Assembly (NCBI GenBank): GCA_946122785.1
Contig: CAMGYJ010000011.1
Span: 2,294,001 to 2,358,000 of the forward strand
Origin: Linum tenue
Lineage: Eukaryota; Streptophyta; Magnoliopsida; Malpighiales; Linaceae
Reading direction: 5' to 3'
Length of the DNA stretch: 64,000 bases
Within the stretch, counting starts at the first letter, position 1. The number at the start of each line of letters is the position of its first letter. The translations under genes and the position numbers were made by a program. The notes beneath the pieces are model-generated. The model worked only from the letters and a program-made list of their open reading frames with translations. It made no database searches and was not told where the DNA came from. Shown here piece by piece: positions 9,637 through 22,064 of this stretch.

Positions 9637-12600
9637 ATGACTGACAATGGCAGTGGTGCTCAGGTTTGCATTCCCAAATTTGATGGGGATTATGAGCACT
9701 GGACTTTACTCATGGAGAATCTTCTCAGATCGAAGGAGTATTGGACTGTAATTAGTCCTGGAATTAGAGAACCTGCTGAAGGAGAAGTGATTACAGCAGC
9801 ACAACAGAAGAGCTTGGATGAGTTGAGACTCAAGGATCTTAAAGCAAAGAACTACTTGTTCAGTTCCATTGATAGAACCCTTCTGAAGACAATTGCAAAG
9901 AAGGCAACTGCAAAGGAACTGTGGGACTCGATGAAGGAGAAGTTTCAAGGGAGTGCTCGAGTTCAAAAGGCTCAACTTCAGGTACTTAGGAGAAACTTTG
10001 AGTTACTTGAAATGAAAGAAGGAGAATCCATATCAGAGTACTTTGGTAGGGTCATGGTAATTGCAAATACTATGAGGAACTGTGGAGAGGATATGCCAGA
10101 TGACAAGGTAGTTGAGAAAATTTTGAGAACTCTGACTGACAGGTTCAACTATGTTGTGTGTTCTATAGAGGAATCCAAAGATATTGATCTTTTGACAGTG
10201 GATGCTCTTCAAAGCTCATTGCTGGTGCATGAGCAGAAGTTCAATAGAAAAACTGCAAAGGCTGTAGTTGAAGATGACCAGGCTCTCAGGGCATCTTTTG
10301 AGTATGGTAGAGGAGGAAGAGGTCAAGGAAGAGGATATGGAGGTGTAGCAAGAGGAAGAGGAAGGGGAAGAGGCTGGAATAGAGAAGCTGTTGAGTGTTT
10401 TAAATGTCACAGGCTAGGGCATTTCAAGTATGAGTGTCCTGATTGGTATAATGGTCCTCAGGCACACTATGCTGCCTCAAATCAAGTGCAAACCAGGGCT
10501 CAAGGAGATATGAAGGATGATATGCTGCTCATGGCCTGTGTTGAATCTGAAAGCTCACTGGAGTTGGAGGAAGAGGCACAAGGACTGATGGCATTACTTG
10601 AAGAAGTGAAACAAGACAGGCATGAGGACTGGTGGTTCTTGGATTCAGGATGTAGCAATCATATGACAGGAGACAAGAAGTGGTTCACAGAGTTAAATAC
10701 TGACTCTACAGGTTCTGTTAGGCTTGGCAACAACAACAAGTTGGAGGTTGCAGCAAAAGGAAGTGTAAAAATTGAGGCTGCAAATCTGAACATGATCATC
10801 AGTGATGTATTTTATGTGCCTGGTCTTAAAACAAATTTGTTGAGCATTGGCCAGCTACAGGAGAAGGGTCTAGCCTTCTTGTTCAAAGATGAATGCTGCA
10901 AGATCTTTCATGAAGAAAAAGGGTTACTGCTGCAGACAGAAATGAAGTCAAATAGGATGTTTGTTATACATCCTGAAGATCAGTCAAAAGAGCAAGACTT
11001 TCAGTGCTTTCAAACTGTCAATGGCAGGGAGAAAGACCTGGAGTTGTGGCATAGGAGATTTGGGCACACTAACATACAAGGATTGAAGCATCTGCAGCAG
11101 AAAGGTTTTGTTGTGGACTTACCTGTATTGAGAGGAGATCTGGAGGTTTGTGCAACCTGCCTCATTGGTAAGCAACACAGAAAGTCTTTTCCAAAGAAAA
11201 GCCTATGGAGAGCAAGTCAGAAACTAGAACTTGTACATGCTGATTTATGTGGTCCTCTAACACCAGAGTCAAATGGTGGAAAAAGGTATATTTTTACCTT
11301 AATTGATGACTTTAGCAGAAAGCTGTGGGTGTATTTCTTAACTGCCAAGTCAGAAACTCTTGAGTGGTTTAAGAAATACAGAACTCAGGTTGAACAAGAA
11401 ACAGGATTGAAGATCAAATGCTTGAGAACTGACAGAGGAGGTGAATTTATGCTCACTGAGTTTAGAGAGTTGTGTGACCAAGTTGGAATCAGAAGGCAAC
11501 TAACAGCTGCCTTGACACCCCAACAGAATGGGGTAGCAGAGAGGAAGAATAGAACAGTGTTGAACATGGTGAGATGCATGCTGTCAGATATGAAAGTTCC
11601 AGCTGCATTTTGGCCAGAAGCAGTAGCCTGGACAACACATGTCCTAAACAGAAGTTCTACAAAAGCAAACAAAGGGAAAACTCCCCAGGAGTTGTGGACA
11701 GGACATCCTCCTTCTGTTTCACATTTTAGAGTTTTTGGTTGTACTGCCTATGTGCATGTTCCAGATCAGCAGAGAAAGAAATTGGATGACAAGAGTAAGC
11801 CCTGTCAGTTCCTAGGTATTTCAATTGAGTCAAAGGCATACAAGCTATATAACCTCAGTACCAAAAAGATTGTGGTTAGTAGGGATGTGGTATTTGATGA
11901 GACTAAAGGATGGAATTGGAATTCTGGGGAGGATCCTGTGGAGACACAATTGTCTTGGGAAGGTAGTGATCAAGAATGGTTTGATTCAGACATGGAAGAT
12001 GAGGATCCAAAATCACCTGAGCCAGTTGTTCCAACAGCAACAGAACCAGAACAATCTCCTAGTCCTGCAGCAGCAGAAGGATCAGCAGAAGGGGTTGGAC
12101 ATATCAATGATGATGAGTTGGAAGGTGATACTGATGTGGTGGACACACCAAATGCTACTCTGGGAAAGAGAATCAGAAAACTACCAGGCCATTTCCAGAA
12201 TTATGATATGAGCTTTATTACTACTGACTGGGTGGCCATGGTGGCTGTCACTGATGATCCTCAGACATTTGAGGAGGCAATGCTGGATCCTAAGTGGAAT
12301 GCAGCAATGCAGGAAGAGATGAATTCAGTTGAAAAGAACCAGACTTGGACTCTCACTACTCTCCCAGAAGGCTTTGAGGCTATTGGTTTGAAATGGGTGT
12401 ACAAAACCAAACTGCAAGAAGATGGCAGTATTGACAAGTTCAAAGCTAGAATTGTGGCCAAAGGGTATTCTCAGAAGGAAGGAATAGACTACACTGAGGT
12501 TTTTGCTCCAGTAGCTAGATGGGATACCATCAGAACTTTCTTAGCACTGGCAGCATATCATGGCATCACAGTCTACCAACTGGATGTCAAGAGTGCTTTT

Positions 12601-13815
12601 CTTAATGGAGAACTCACTGAGGAGGTTTATGTGGAGCAACCACCAGGGTTTGTGGTTGCTGGGGAGGAAAATAAGGTTTACAGACTTCACAAAGCACTCT
12701 ATGGCCTCAAGCAGGCACCTAGAGCTTGGTATAATAGGATAGAATCCTATTTTGTTCAGTCTGGGTTTGAGAGAAGTCCCTATGAACATACTCTTTTTGT
12801 CAAGAAGGCTGGAACTAGTATTCTGATTCTGAGCTTGTATGTAGATGATCTGATGTATGCAAGCAATGATGATGAGATGCTTGCTGAGTTCAAGCAAGCA
12901 ATGCAATCTGAGTTTGAAATGACAGATCTGGGAAGGATGCATTATTTTTTGGGAGTTGAGGTTAGCCAAAAGGAATCTGGAGTGTTCATCAGTCAACAGA
13001 AGTATGTCAAAGAGCTGCTGGCAAAGTTCAACCTGTCAGGCTGTAATCATGTGCTTAATCCTATGACCCCTGGATGCAAATTGAACAAAGCTGGAGATGG
13101 AGTGATGGTGAGTCCTACAGAATACAAGCAGCTGATTGGAAGCCTGCTGTATGTAACAGCAACCAGACCTGATATCATGTACCCAGTCTGCTTCCTTAGC
13201 AGATTTATGGAACATCCAACTCGACAACACATGTTGGCTGCCAAGAGGGTGCTAAGATATCTAAAGGGAACTGTGAATTTTGGCATCTGGTACAAGAGAA
13301 AAGGGGAGGAAGAGGAGGAGCTGTTGGGTTATACAGATAGTGACTATGCTGGTGATACTGATGACAGGAAAAGTACAGGAGGTTATGTGTTCTTTCTGGC
13401 AGGGGGAGTCATCTCATGGGCTTCCAAAAAGCAACCAGTGGTTGCTCTGTCCACCACAGAGGCAGAATTTGTTGCTGCAGCTCACTGTGCTGCACAAAGT
13501 GTTTGGCTTCGAAGGATTCTGGAGCAGATGGGGTGGGGGCAAAGTGTGAAGAAGGCCACAACTATTCTGTGTGACAATAGTTCAGCAATCAAACTGTCAA
13601 AAAATCCAGTTCTCCATGGGCGCAGCAAACATATTGATGTGAGGTTTCACTTTCTGAGGGAGCTGGCAAATGAAGGAGTGGTTGAGTTGGAGCACTGTGG
13701 TACACAGGAGCAGGTTGCAGACATTATGACAAAACCATTGAAGTTGGAAGTGTTTCAGCTGCTGAGAAGCAAAATGGGATTGTGTGATGTGTCAGAGGCT
13801 TCTGTTGAACATTGA
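9637..13815 (+). CDS. Copia gag-pol polyprotein, intact
   Basis: An uninterrupted 1392-residue polyprotein in the standard copia order. It begins with a UBN2-type Gag (about residues 10-205), then a basic Gly/Arg-rich tract and a CCHC zinc knuckle ([14 protein letters not shown], first Cys 254). The protease active site [10 protein letters not shown] has its Asp at 336. The GAG-pre-integrase segment (HRRFGHTN) is near 470. The integrase catalytic residues are Asp536, Asp599 and Glu635, with the expected 35 residues between the last two. The reverse transcriptase of RVT_2 type has YVDD at 1068-1071. RNase H includes TDSDYAGD and STTEAEF. All catalytic motifs are present and there is no frameshift. 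Integrase before reverse transcriptase separates copia from gypsy. The start was taken at the first ATG of the open frame after the primer-binding site. Confidence 0.95.
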   Translation: MTDNGSGAQVCIPKFDGDYEHWTLLMENLLRSKEYWTVISPGIREPAEGEVITAAQQKSLDELRLKDLKAKNYLFSSIDRTLLKTIAKKATAKELWDSMKEKFQGSARVQKAQLQVLRRNFELLEMKEGESISEYFGRVMVIANTMRNCGEDMPDDKVVEKILRTLTDRFNYVVCSIEESKDIDLLTVDALQSSLLVHEQKFNRKTAKAVVEDDQALRASFEYGRGGRGQGRGYGGVARGRGRGRGWNREAVECFKCHRLGHFKYECPDWYNGPQAHYAASNQVQTRAQGDMKDDMLLMACVESESSLELEEEAQGLMALLEEVKQDRHEDWWFLDSGCSNHMTGDKKWFTELNTDSTGSVRLGNNNKLEVAAKGSVKIEAANLNMIISDVFYVPGLKTNLLSIGQLQEKGLAFLFKDECCKIFHEEKGLLLQTEMKSNRMFVIHPEDQSKEQDFQCFQTVNGREKDLELWHRRFGHTNIQGLKHLQQKGFVVDLPVLRGDLEVCATCLIGKQHRKSFPKKSLWRASQKLELVHADLCGPLTPESNGGKRYIFTLIDDFSRKLWVYFLTAKSETLEWFKKYRTQVEQETGLKIKCLRTDRGGEFMLTEFRELCDQVGIRRQLTAALTPQQNGVAERKNRTVLNMVRCMLSDMKVPAAFWPEAVAWTTHVLNRSSTKANKGKTPQELWTGHPPSVSHFRVFGCTAYVHVPDQQRKKLDDKSKPCQFLGISIESKAYKLYNLSTKKIVVSRDVVFDETKGWNWNSGEDPVETQLSWEGSDQEWFDSDMEDEDPKSPEPVVPTATEPEQSPSPAAAEGSAEGVGHINDDELEGDTDVVDTPNATLGKRIRKLPGHFQNYDMSFITTDWVAMVAVTDDPQTFEEAMLDPKWNAAMQEEMNSVEKNQTWTLTTLPEGFEAIGLKWVYKTKLQEDGSIDKFKARIVAKGYSQKEGIDYTEVFAPVARWDTIRTFLALAAYHGITVYQLDVKSAFLNGELTEEVYVEQPPGFVVAGEENKVYRLHKALYGLKQAPRAWYNRIESYFVQSGFERSPYEHTLFVKKAGTSILILSLYVDDLMYASNDDEMLAEFKQAMQSEFEMTDLGRMHYFLGVEVSQKESGVFISQQKYVKELLAKFNLSGCNHVLNPMTPGCKLNKAGDGVMVSPTEYKQLIGSLLYVTATRPDIMYPVCFLSRFMEHPTRQHMLAAKRVLRYLKGTVNFGIWYKRKGEEEEELLGYTDSDYAGDTDDRKSTGGYVFFLAGGVISWASKKQPVVALSTTEAEFVAAAHCAAQSVWLRRILEQMGWGQSVKKATTILCDNSSAIKLSKNPVLHGRSKHIDVRFHFLRELANEGVVELEHCGTQEQVADIMTKPLKLEVFQLLRSKMGLCDVSEASVEH

Positions 13816-13870
13816 ATGCTGAGGCATGTGAACTGAACGAAGTTGAGAGGGTTCAGTTCAGGGGAGGATT

Positions 13871-14281
13871 TGTTGGAGTAAGGAGTCAAGCTGCAAGTGC
13901 TAGGGAATCCGAATCCGAGAAGGAGAAGGATTGGTTTGGCGCCAAGGTTTAAGTGTGGATTTGAATAAGTCAGAACGCTGTCGTTCTGTTTAGTTGGAGT
14001 CTGTTTGTTAAGTTGGAACGCTGTCGTTTCTGCTTGGTTGGAGTTTGTCTGTCGAATTGGTTAAATGTCTGCTTAGTACTTGAGTTCTGTAAATAGTCAA
14101 TTTAGTCCATTGTGCAGTTATGGTAGAACTAGAAGTGTGGTGATCATGCTGCGGATTTGCAGGAAGATCGAGTTAGTGGTCAGTGCTGTGTAAGCCAGGT
14201 CTGTTGGCTTAGACACAGGAGTATTTAAGGATGTTTAGTAATCTCGAATAAACTGTCAGTTTGCAATTCTTTGTTCTCACA
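13871..14281 (+). repeat. 3' LTR of the copia element
   Basis: 411 bp, direct repeat of 9062-9472 with one mismatch seen by eye. Preceded by a purine-rich tract and followed by the GTGTT target duplication. Confidence 0.95.
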
Positions 14282-14536
14282 GTGTTAACGAAAGGGTTGG
14301 AATTTACAGTGCTGTTGTAGACTTGTAGCATCATTTCTCGTATTTGAAAAATGAATTTAACGAATAAAATACAAACTATATTACACAGAAAATTCTGATT
14401 CTTTTTCTCCTAATAAAAAAAAAATCTACGAGAAAAAAAGAATCAGAAGCTTCTTTCCTTCCCTCCTCCCCTGTTCTGCTTTTACTCTGTTTTCTTACTC
14501 GGTTGGCCGGGAAAAAAAAAAGAAAACAGAGGATAT

Positions 14537-15340
14537 TCAGAAGCAGAGATTCCCGGCGCTCGTGCACATTGTCCCCGACGTACCGCCGGAATCCGAAGAA
14601 TCCCCGCCGGAGAAATCCATCACCATCCTCATCCACTCCTGAAACTCGTCCTGTTCTCCACTCATCATCATTTCCCCCATCGTTTCGCTACAACTTCCGA
14701 TCATCTCCTCCACCTTCGGCCTCTCCTCTCTCACACGCTTTCCCTTCGCCTTCTCCGACCCGGCCGGCATTCGATTCGAACAATCCGAGCTTCCGTCGAC
14801 CTGAATTTGATCGGGGAAGCAGAAATTCAGCTTGGCTCTAGGCCCGCGGAACTCGATCGCCGCCCGATCGTAAGCCCTCGCCGCGTCCTCCGCCGTGTCG
14901 AACGTGCCCAGCCACACCCTCGTCGCCCTTCGCGGGTCTCGAATCTCCGCCGCCCATTTCCCCCACGGCCGCTGCCTCACTCCCCTGTAGCTGTTCTTCT
15001 TCTTATTCCCCCTCTGTTTCCGCGGCGCGGCGGGTTGCTTCTTCTTGTTTTCGTTGTTGTTGTTGCTGGCATTTTGATTTTGTTGATCCTCTTGGTTTGG
15101 CGGGAAAAGCCCACACCCCAAGCAGCCCTCGATCCGGCACACCGTACACGTGTCGAGATCCGACGGCGGGAGCGGCAATGGGAATTGGACTAATTGGTGG
15201 GCTCGAAGTGAGCTGGTGGTGCCGGCGACGACGTTTCGAAGCGCGGCGACCATGACGGCGAGCTCTTCCTCCTGGGTGAGGCGAGACGGCGGAGGCGGCG
15301 AGCCGCTGACCTTGGGCCGCTTGGGAGAAATCTGGTTCAT
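14537..15340 (-). CDS. ERF109: AP2/ERF transcription factor, ERF109/RRTF1 type
   Basis: ERF109 (Redox Responsive Transcription Factor 1) is a nuclear, stress- and jasmonate-induced group X ERF that binds GCC-box-like promoters and links wounding to auxin synthesis. The 267-codon single-exon frame starts at [10 protein letters not shown], the ATG right after the leader; an upstream in-frame ATG would add 73 unconserved residues. Group X features appear in order: [14 protein letters not shown], then the zinc-ligand-like [12 protein letters not shown], then the AP2 domain ([19 protein letters not shown] to RGPRAKLNF) with the ERF-type Ala and Asp. The acidic C-terminal tail has [18 protein letters not shown]. 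The Cys motif and tail are what distinguish ERF109 from its relatives. Length matches the Arabidopsis protein. High confidence. Confidence 0.93.
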   Translation of the reverse strand: MNQISPKRPKVSGSPPPPSRLTQEEELAVMVAALRNVVAGTTSSLRAHQLVQFPLPLPPSDLDTCTVCRIEGCLGCGLFPPNQEDQQNQNASNNNNENKKKQPAAPRKQRGNKKKNSYRGVRQRPWGKWAAEIRDPRRATRVWLGTFDTAEDAARAYDRAAIEFRGPRAKLNFCFPDQIQVDGSSDCSNRMPAGSEKAKGKRVREERPKVEEMIGSCSETMGEMMMSGEQDEFQEWMRMVMDFSGGDSSDSGGTSGTMCTSAGNLCF

Positions 15341-15680
15341 GATTTGGAGGTTGAATTTTTTTTTTCTTGCTTGCTCTGTTTTCTTTCTGGAGTGTTTTTT
15401 TTTTCTTTCTTTGACGGATGGATTTTGATTTGAAGGGGAAATATGGCGGTCAAAGGGTTTATATACGGAAGAGAGGAAGGAGGAGGTGACGTGGTTTGCC
15501 AGCTGGGATAGACACAGTTCAGACACGGGGTTGAATGAAATGGAAAATGGAATTTGCACGTGATGGTATTGGATAAAAAGGTTGGGGCCCGCTTGCTGAC
15601 TGGACTTGAAGTGGGGGCACTTTCGGATGACGTGGAGGGTCTATTTATATAATTTTTTTGTCTGTATGCACGTGAGGAGA
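15341..15680 (-). promoter_or_regulatory. ERF109-like promoter with TATA box, W-box and G-boxes
   Basis: Upstream of the minus-strand start, a TATA box (TATATAAA on the minus strand) lies at 15458-15465, placing transcription start near 15430. A W-box core (TTGACC on the minus strand) overlaps 15449-15454. Two CACGTG G-boxes lie at 15557-15562 and 15669-15674, and TGACG-type motifs are near 15488 and 15627. In Arabidopsis, WRKY and MYC factors act on such sites, which fits a wound- and jasmonate-induced gene. Actual binding is inferred. Confidence 0.55.
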
Positions 15681-17154
15681 AAGGTTTTATTAATTATCGG
15701 CGGAAAGAAGGTTTATTTGGACGGCTAATTAGTAATTTGATTTCGACGGTCATTTAGAAGTTAATAATTTTGCAATTAAGTAAAACTACATAAAATTACC
15801 GAAGAAGAGGGGGAAAAAAAAACGTAATAAACAATGGAATGGGTACTGTGTATAACATATTCTTATCATTTAACGGAAGATTTCTAATCTTTTGGTCAAT
15901 TAATTTTAATGTGCTCTATCTTTTGTAAAAATTTGAGAAATTTTATTATCAATCTGTATTTGATAGTACATAAGATTATATCACATGGTATGGAAGTATA
16001 CTGTGATCGTATGAACATGTCAAAGTGTAGTATGGTTGCATGCAGGATAGTAGGAATATAGTAACCGTCATTTATCATATTTCATCATCATATACCACCA
16101 CTTGTTGCCCTCTATTAGGGTGGTATATTTAATATTGAAAATTTTATCTCTCATAAATTTTTAGATCTAATAAACTAAGATGAATTCGTTCCTTTTAGGC
16201 AAAAAAAAATTTAAAAAATCAAGTTCAAACGAAGGTGGTACATACTAGTTTCAGGTGGTAACGAGTGGTATGCGTAATACGAATATTTCTTTACAGAAAT
16301 ATATTGAACGTGGATCTTATTTTGTATATCACAACAAACTCGTTCGATTTGTGCAAAAAAAATTCGAACAATTATAATCGAACCCCTATAATCCAACATG
16401 AAGAGATTTCCTAAATATATTGGACTACGTTAGTACACCGCGTCTACTTAAAAATCGAACCCTTATAATCCAATTTAGATAATTTTAATTTTACCCTTAT
16501 GAAGTCATTTAATTTCTTATAATCAAGCAATGTGGTAAGCATTTTTTTTTTGTGTGGGTAAACACACATATCAACAAAAAAAGGTGTAACTTGACATAAA
16601 ATTCCCAAGTTGGGAAATGGATTTGCCTGAAAACAAGAGGTAAACCAAAAATGGCAAATGTACAATAAAACTTACAAGAAGACAACTAGGAACCAGGCCA
16701 AAAACCAGAAGGGCCCAAAGGCAAGGAAGAGTGGACGAGAAATTAGAAGTAGGGACGGCGACGGCGACGGATGAGATAACGCCGGAAAACGTTGGGCTGG
16801 CCGTTGGAGGGTCCCGGCGACAGAAGCCGTATTACCGGACACGTGTGAACCCCTAAGACTTCCGATTCCTGGCCACTTGTCAAGAAAAAACAAAAGGGGA
16901 AAATCCTGCTTGGGCTTGACCACGCATTTGAAAAGGTCCAGGCCCTTAAATAATTGGGGCCCACGTTGGTGTAACACGTATGCCATTACGTAATAAATCG
17001 TAAGTTGGTGTAATCTTGGAGTTCAAATTCCCCGCTCGGGTCACACAATAAAATAGTATTTAACGTGGCACAGGCCACTGTTTTTTTTTTTTATAAATAT
17101 TTCGGAAGGAATAGCAAGATACGAATATACAAGGCCAAGTCAGGCCGTTGTTAG
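15681..17154. other. AT-rich intergenic region
   Basis: No gene was recognised. A short direct repeat (ATCGAACCC[C/T]TATAATCCAA) occurs near 16377 and 16452. The segment 16672-16986 is GC-richer and has an open frame on the minus strand, but it shows no known domain. Confidence 0.4.
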
Positions 17155-17816
17155 TAGGGATGGCAACAAAACCCGAACCCACGGGTACCCACCCGACCCA
17201 ACCCGGTCAACGCGGGTAAAATCCGTGTTGACGGGGTTTGGGTTTAAACCCGCTACACTATTCACCGGTCGGGTTGGGTTTGGGTTTAGGTAAACCCGAC
17301 CCATGGGTACCCGCCCACACACATATAATTACTTTCCCGGTATATTTAATATTCTAAATAATATATCTTCCTTAAACAATTTATATTCTTTATATTTGTG
17401 GAGACATGTATAATTTGTTCTTTCTAATTGTTTAGAATGAAGTTGATATTATGAAGTGGAGAGTGAAGAAGAAGAAGCTTTCAATTAATCTTTTATTTAT
17501 AGATGTTTATCTTTAATTTTGAACAATTTGTATTGATCATTTGCGGTTTGCTTGTATGCTCTAGATTGGTGCTTTTTTGTATGATTAATTTGTATGAGAA
17601 AATTGATGTTAAACTTTTATTTTGAAAGAAACTTGTTATTGCAAATTGTTTACCACAAAAACCCACGGGTACCCATGAACCCGCGGATACCCAGCGGGTT
17701 GGGTTGGGTTTGAGTTTTTCAAACCCAACGGGTTTTACCCCGGGTTTTTTTAGCGAATAAACCCATGGGTTTGGGTTTGACAAAACCCGCCCCAACCCGA
17801 CCCATTGCCATCCCTA
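17155..17816. mobile_element. hAT-like non-autonomous element B
   Basis: A 662-bp element with ends TAGGGATGGCAAC and CATTGCCATCCCTA. The flanking 8-mers GTTGTTAG (17147-17154) and ATTGTTAG (17817-17824) match at 7 of 8 positions, the size expected for hAT. Both arms are made of repeated CCCACGGGTACCC and CCCGACCC-type words in opposite orientation around an AT-rich, non-coding core. Confidence 0.78.
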
Positions 17817-18042
17817 ATTGTTAGGTTACAAGCTTACAGCAGTAGAATCGAATCGAATTAATAGATGGGTCAGTAGAACCACTAAATCAGTTACAGTAGC
17901 GACTCAGTTCATTTGATTGAACGGTTACGGATGGACTGAACGGTTCTTAGTGATTTGGACATGACACTGATAAACCGCCTCCTAACCGACAAGTCCCAGT
18001 GATTTGCATTAAATTACTAAATACATCATAGGTACATAGAAT

Positions 18043-18675
18043 TAGGGGTGGAAATCGGTACGGTATCGGTATCCCAATACAAAATACCGAAATCTCGAAT
18101 ACCGAATTACACCCTAAAATCAATCTCAATCTCTAAATATTTCGGTATCCCAATCGGTATTATGAAATACAAAATTAATTACCTTTACAATTAATAATTA
18201 AATATATAAATTAGATTTGATTATTTAATGTAGGACAAATAGACTAAGCAAAGAGTTTTGAGTTTGGCTAGAGGCTAGAGCTAGGATATGGATAAGGAGA
18301 ACATAGGAGAGGTGAAATCTCAAGTTTTTGTCATTGTTAATCCTTAATTTGACGAATTGGAGGCTGAGAGAAGACTAATACTAGTGTTTGCTTTTTTGTG
18401 TTATGAAAATAACAATAGATTTGTGATTGAGTTTCGTGTAATAGTGAATGAGAGAGTCTAGTTGAGAGGATAAAATACACACTAGCTTATATTTCGGTAG
18501 TGTTCGGTATTTCGGTATATACCGATCTCAATCCCGTAATCCCTAATACCGAATAACAATTGAAATAGAATCCCAATCTCAAGAAATAATACGTGTATTC
18601 GGTAATACCAAACATACACAAATTCGGTACGGTATTCGGTATATCCCAAATACCGGTACCAAACTTCCAGCCCTA
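18043..18675. mobile_element. hAT-like non-autonomous element C
   Basis: 633 bp, ends TAGGGGTGGAAAT and CTTCCAGCCCTA. Flanking 8-mers CATAGAAT (18035-18042) and CACAGAAT (18676-18683) match at 7 of 8. The arms repeat ATACCGAA and TTCGGTAT words around a non-coding core. It has the same end signature as element B but an entirely different repeat word. Confidence 0.78.
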
Positions 18676-19138
18676 CACAGAATAACATGGTGGTTTTCAG
18701 AGAAAAATATAGGTTGTGAATTGGGAATGGAAACTATATACTTTCTGTAAATTTACTGAGCTTGGGAAATTTCATATCACAGGAGTTGAGTTGCCTATCA
18801 TATCATGTATACACCAAATGTAGAGTAAATGGTAAAAAAATAGAAGACACTTGACCCCAAAAATATCAACTAACAAGAACACCACCGTACTGCCTGCCTG
18901 CCTGCCTCTCTGCTCTGGTCCTTTGCTCTACTTTCGTCAACTCATCTCTACACTTGCACCAGCAAGAGCTTTGATCTCCACATCAGAATTCTGAGAAGAT
19001 GGAACTAATATTAGAGCTTCACCAACACCCTACCCTACAACAAGAATCATAGTCAAAACCCCCTAACTGCCTCGCCCCCTACTGCCCTCCGTCAGACAAG
19101 ACAACTCCGACGAGCAATACTGCTGCCTATTCGCGCAT
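18676..19138. other. Intergenic region and LOH2-like 3' flank
   Basis: No coding signal. A short (TGCC)n tract is at 18890-18907. The part next to 19138 should hold the 3' UTR of the LOH2-like gene. Confidence 0.4.
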
Positions 19139-22064
19139 TCAATCCTCTTCTTCCGAGTCTGCAATGGCGATACATAACCATGATCAGTTGCTGGAACTTG
19201 AAGCAGAACCGAGCCACAATGACGATTAAGATTGAAAAAAACACTCACTAACCGAAGTGGCGCGAAGCCTTACCAGATCTTATATCGCCTTCGACCTTTC
19301 CTCTGTTCAGTAGCTGCCTTTTTATCATAGCCCATATCAGAATCCACCAGTAGATGTGGAATATAAGTAACATGATCAGCAACGTGTTGAATGCATAGTA
19401 CAGTGATCTCGGGTACCACTGTCTTAAATCCAAATACTCCACAAGATCGCGGCTGGCGACAAAGCAAAACCACATGAAATTTTTAACATATGGGATAGAC
19501 AGAAGGAGGAAAGGAGATCGCGACAAACCTTGTACTACTGATAATCCAAAATGGAAAGAATATCAATCGCAGAATGAGCCATGAGACAGCAAATAAGCCA
19601 AAGCAAATGCTTGCTCCAAGCTCCTTCCTGGTCTTGTTAAAGATTTTAGCAGCTTCTAAGAATACATCACTAGCATCATGGAGGGCCAGAATGATTGTAC
19701 CTATCCGGAAAAAGCTGGAGAGGGAAAAGGTTAGGCATTTTGTTATTTCGTCAGTTAAACTGAAGCTCACAGTTCGGTTGCTTCTTCTAAAAAGAAACTT
19801 ATAGTGTAGGCCATCTTTGAGAGAATGAGCAATGCTTTAACATCTCAGTCATGCCATTTCTGGTTATGTGAGACACCAAAAAGGGAATTCATCGTAGTTT
19901 GTTAGTGTTTAAACTGTATGACAAGTCTACAAGTTGTTCTTGTCAGATGCCAAAGTACACCCACCCACGAGAGATGAATAATGACACCGTTTCTAGACTA
20001 TAAAACTATTTGACTTCGGCAAATGAAATAGACATGGTGAACATTAAGAATCTCAATTAGAAAAATGAGTGGCCCTATCATTTTCCTGCATCATGTGGTA
20101 ATGGGATGTCAATTTCTTCAGTAAACAAGGCAAATGGGAAATGCAGTGATGGGAGAAGCAAGAAGATGGTCTTTGGACAAAATTATGAAACCAACGGCAA
20201 CCTTTAGGACATGTAACCTACAATAAATTGTCAGTCATAGAGTTGTATAATCACTGAAACACTACCTTGTAACATATGAGATTCCGATCAAAGCTACTGT
20301 AATAACATGATGAGACATCATGACAGAGAAATCTTTTCTTCTAGTTTCCCACAAAACGAGAGCAGGAATACTATAGAGGTAGAATCCACACTGGCACATG
20401 TAATATAGCATAATGGAAAGCCTGCAATGGAAAAATGACAAGTGAGTACTTAAGGATAGAAACTTAGGAGCCACAATGCTGGATGACTCGATGACATCAA
20501 ATAATATTTAAAGACAGAAGAGACAATTTTGCAATCTCAAGTATTAAGATATGCCAGAAAGAAAAAAAAAATGAAAAGGCTGATTAGCCTGAACAACTAG
20601 CAGGAATAAGAACAAAAATATTATCTTTAAGACCCGAACCCAACAGTCGCCCCCGAAAACAGTAGGATAGCTAATACAGAATTTAACTACTCACTTCAAT
20701 TCTTGATTTGGCAAGCCTCTGAAGTACAGTTGTGAATCCCAGAACCATGATTCCTCAAACAGAATCTTCAGAACATACACTTCAAGAGTTGCATAGTATG
20801 TCAATTTCCACATCGACTCAGTGCATTTAATAATTGTCGCCTGTGTAACCTCATCTATCTTCACTGAAGCAGCTCTCTTGCCTAACAACCAAACAGTCAC
20901 ACCCTATAATGTACAAAAGAACAGGGCATCAGAAGGAGGTGAAAAATAAGAAGAGTTAAGTGTTCAGTTCCACTCTAGTTCTCCTGTACAGATGACAGGG
21001 TCAACTTCTGACAGTGTAATGGCCAAAATGACAGATTCTATAAAACCCCAGCAGAAATAAAGGCAGAAACACAATGGAACACAAAAGTTGTCTTGCATTC
21101 TCAGTTTCTTCCCAAGTCTGTCAGTTGAACTAAACAGAACAGCTTCTGCAAATGAAAGTTTCTCTTGCCCTTAAACAAAACATTCTCAACAAATGAAGCA
21201 AAAGATGATTTTTTTTTTTGCTAATATTAGATGATCCGGACACCAATCACATCCTTTTCTAATCACTGAACACACCATTCTGAACAATCATTGGTGAATA
21301 TTTTATAGTCAATCCCACAATGCTTCAAGATAACCCAAATGATAACTCTTGGCTCTACCCATTTTCTGCAGATGAAGCAAACAGAGAAAAAACCAATTTT
21401 GATGAGCCCAGCCAAAGAAAAGACAACTGGAGAAGATCCAAGAAAATCTTCCTCCCCAAGTAAATGGTTACACAAACCAGACACCTAGAGTCCCAAAAGG
21501 GTCTTCCAAACCACTCAATTATTTGACTATGGCCTTGACAGCTAGGAGACATATCCATTCCGAGCCAGACAGCACAGAAACTCAGCCAATGAGACACTAT
21601 TCGAAAGCAGTACTTCCCAAGAACTTCCGCGTTACCAATCATGACCAACGTTCCCCTACTCCTCAAATCGGCTAAACAACGCTCAAAGAAATTCAGGAAA
21701 CTATGCGGGAGCTTTCTCAAATTGGTCGATCCTAATCTAGCAGTAGATTCGTCTATGAGCATGAATCAAACCCAACTCAAAAGACGCCGAAGCCTCAATT
21801 CTTTTCCATACCCACCAAAGGAATCGCAGCAATTAAACAAACATATAATCAGAACTCGAGCCAAGAAAACCAGACGCGACAAAACGAATGCAACAAAAGA
21901 AGAGGGGAGAGGGGGGAAAAAGAAAAGGCCAATCTAACCCGAAAGATGAATTTGTCGAGGAGGAACCTAGCGCCGCAGAGGCACACCGCGAAGCAAACAG
22001 CGGTGACGGAATGCCAGGGTTCCGGCGGCCCGATGTCGCGGCTCCAGATCCCGACGCCGTCCAT
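19139..22064 (-). CDS. LOH2: Ceramide synthase, LAG1 homolog of the LOH2 type
   Basis: An ER membrane enzyme that N-acylates sphingoid bases with a fatty acyl-CoA to make ceramide; LOH2 in Arabidopsis prefers C16 acyl-CoA. Six minus-strand exons join in phase: 21939-22064, 20695-20903, 20266-20421, 19529-19714, 19274-19452 and 19139-19158, giving 291 residues (Arabidopsis LOH2 has about 297). It starts MDGVGIWSRDIGPPEPWHS. The TLC domain covers most of the protein. The Lag1 motif includes His149-His150 (MMSHHVIT) and LHDASDVFLEAAKIF with Asp177 and Asp180. Several hydrophobic helices follow (FHIYWWILIW near the end). The acidic C-terminus reads DSEEED, fitting a cytosolic regulatory tail. All introns are GT-AG. 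Assignment to LOH2 rather than LOH1/3 rests on overall resemblance from memory and gene order. Confidence 0.92.

Larger units (their letters stand above)
9062..14281 (+). mobile_element. Complete Ty1/copia LTR retrotransposon, recently inserted
   Basis: The element is 5,220 bp. Two 411-bp LTRs (9062-9472 and 13871-14281) begin TGTTGGAG and end TCACA. Aligned by eye they differ at one base (CTGCTGATT versus CTGCGGATT), which indicates recent insertion. The flanking 5-bp duplication GTGTT is perfect (9057-9061 and 14282-14286). A primer-binding site TGGTATCAGAGC (9476-9487) matches the 3' end of initiator tRNA-Met, and a purine-rich tract (about 13857-13868) precedes the right LTR. One uninterrupted gag-pol frame fills the interior, so it appears complete and possibly able to move. 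It lies between the VID27-like gene and the ERF109-like gene, ending 256 bp from the ERF109-like stop codon. Confidence 0.97.

Noticed and set aside
11825..12211. 128-codon second frame inside the copia element
   Set aside because: Overlaps the intact gag-pol frame and shows no known domain.
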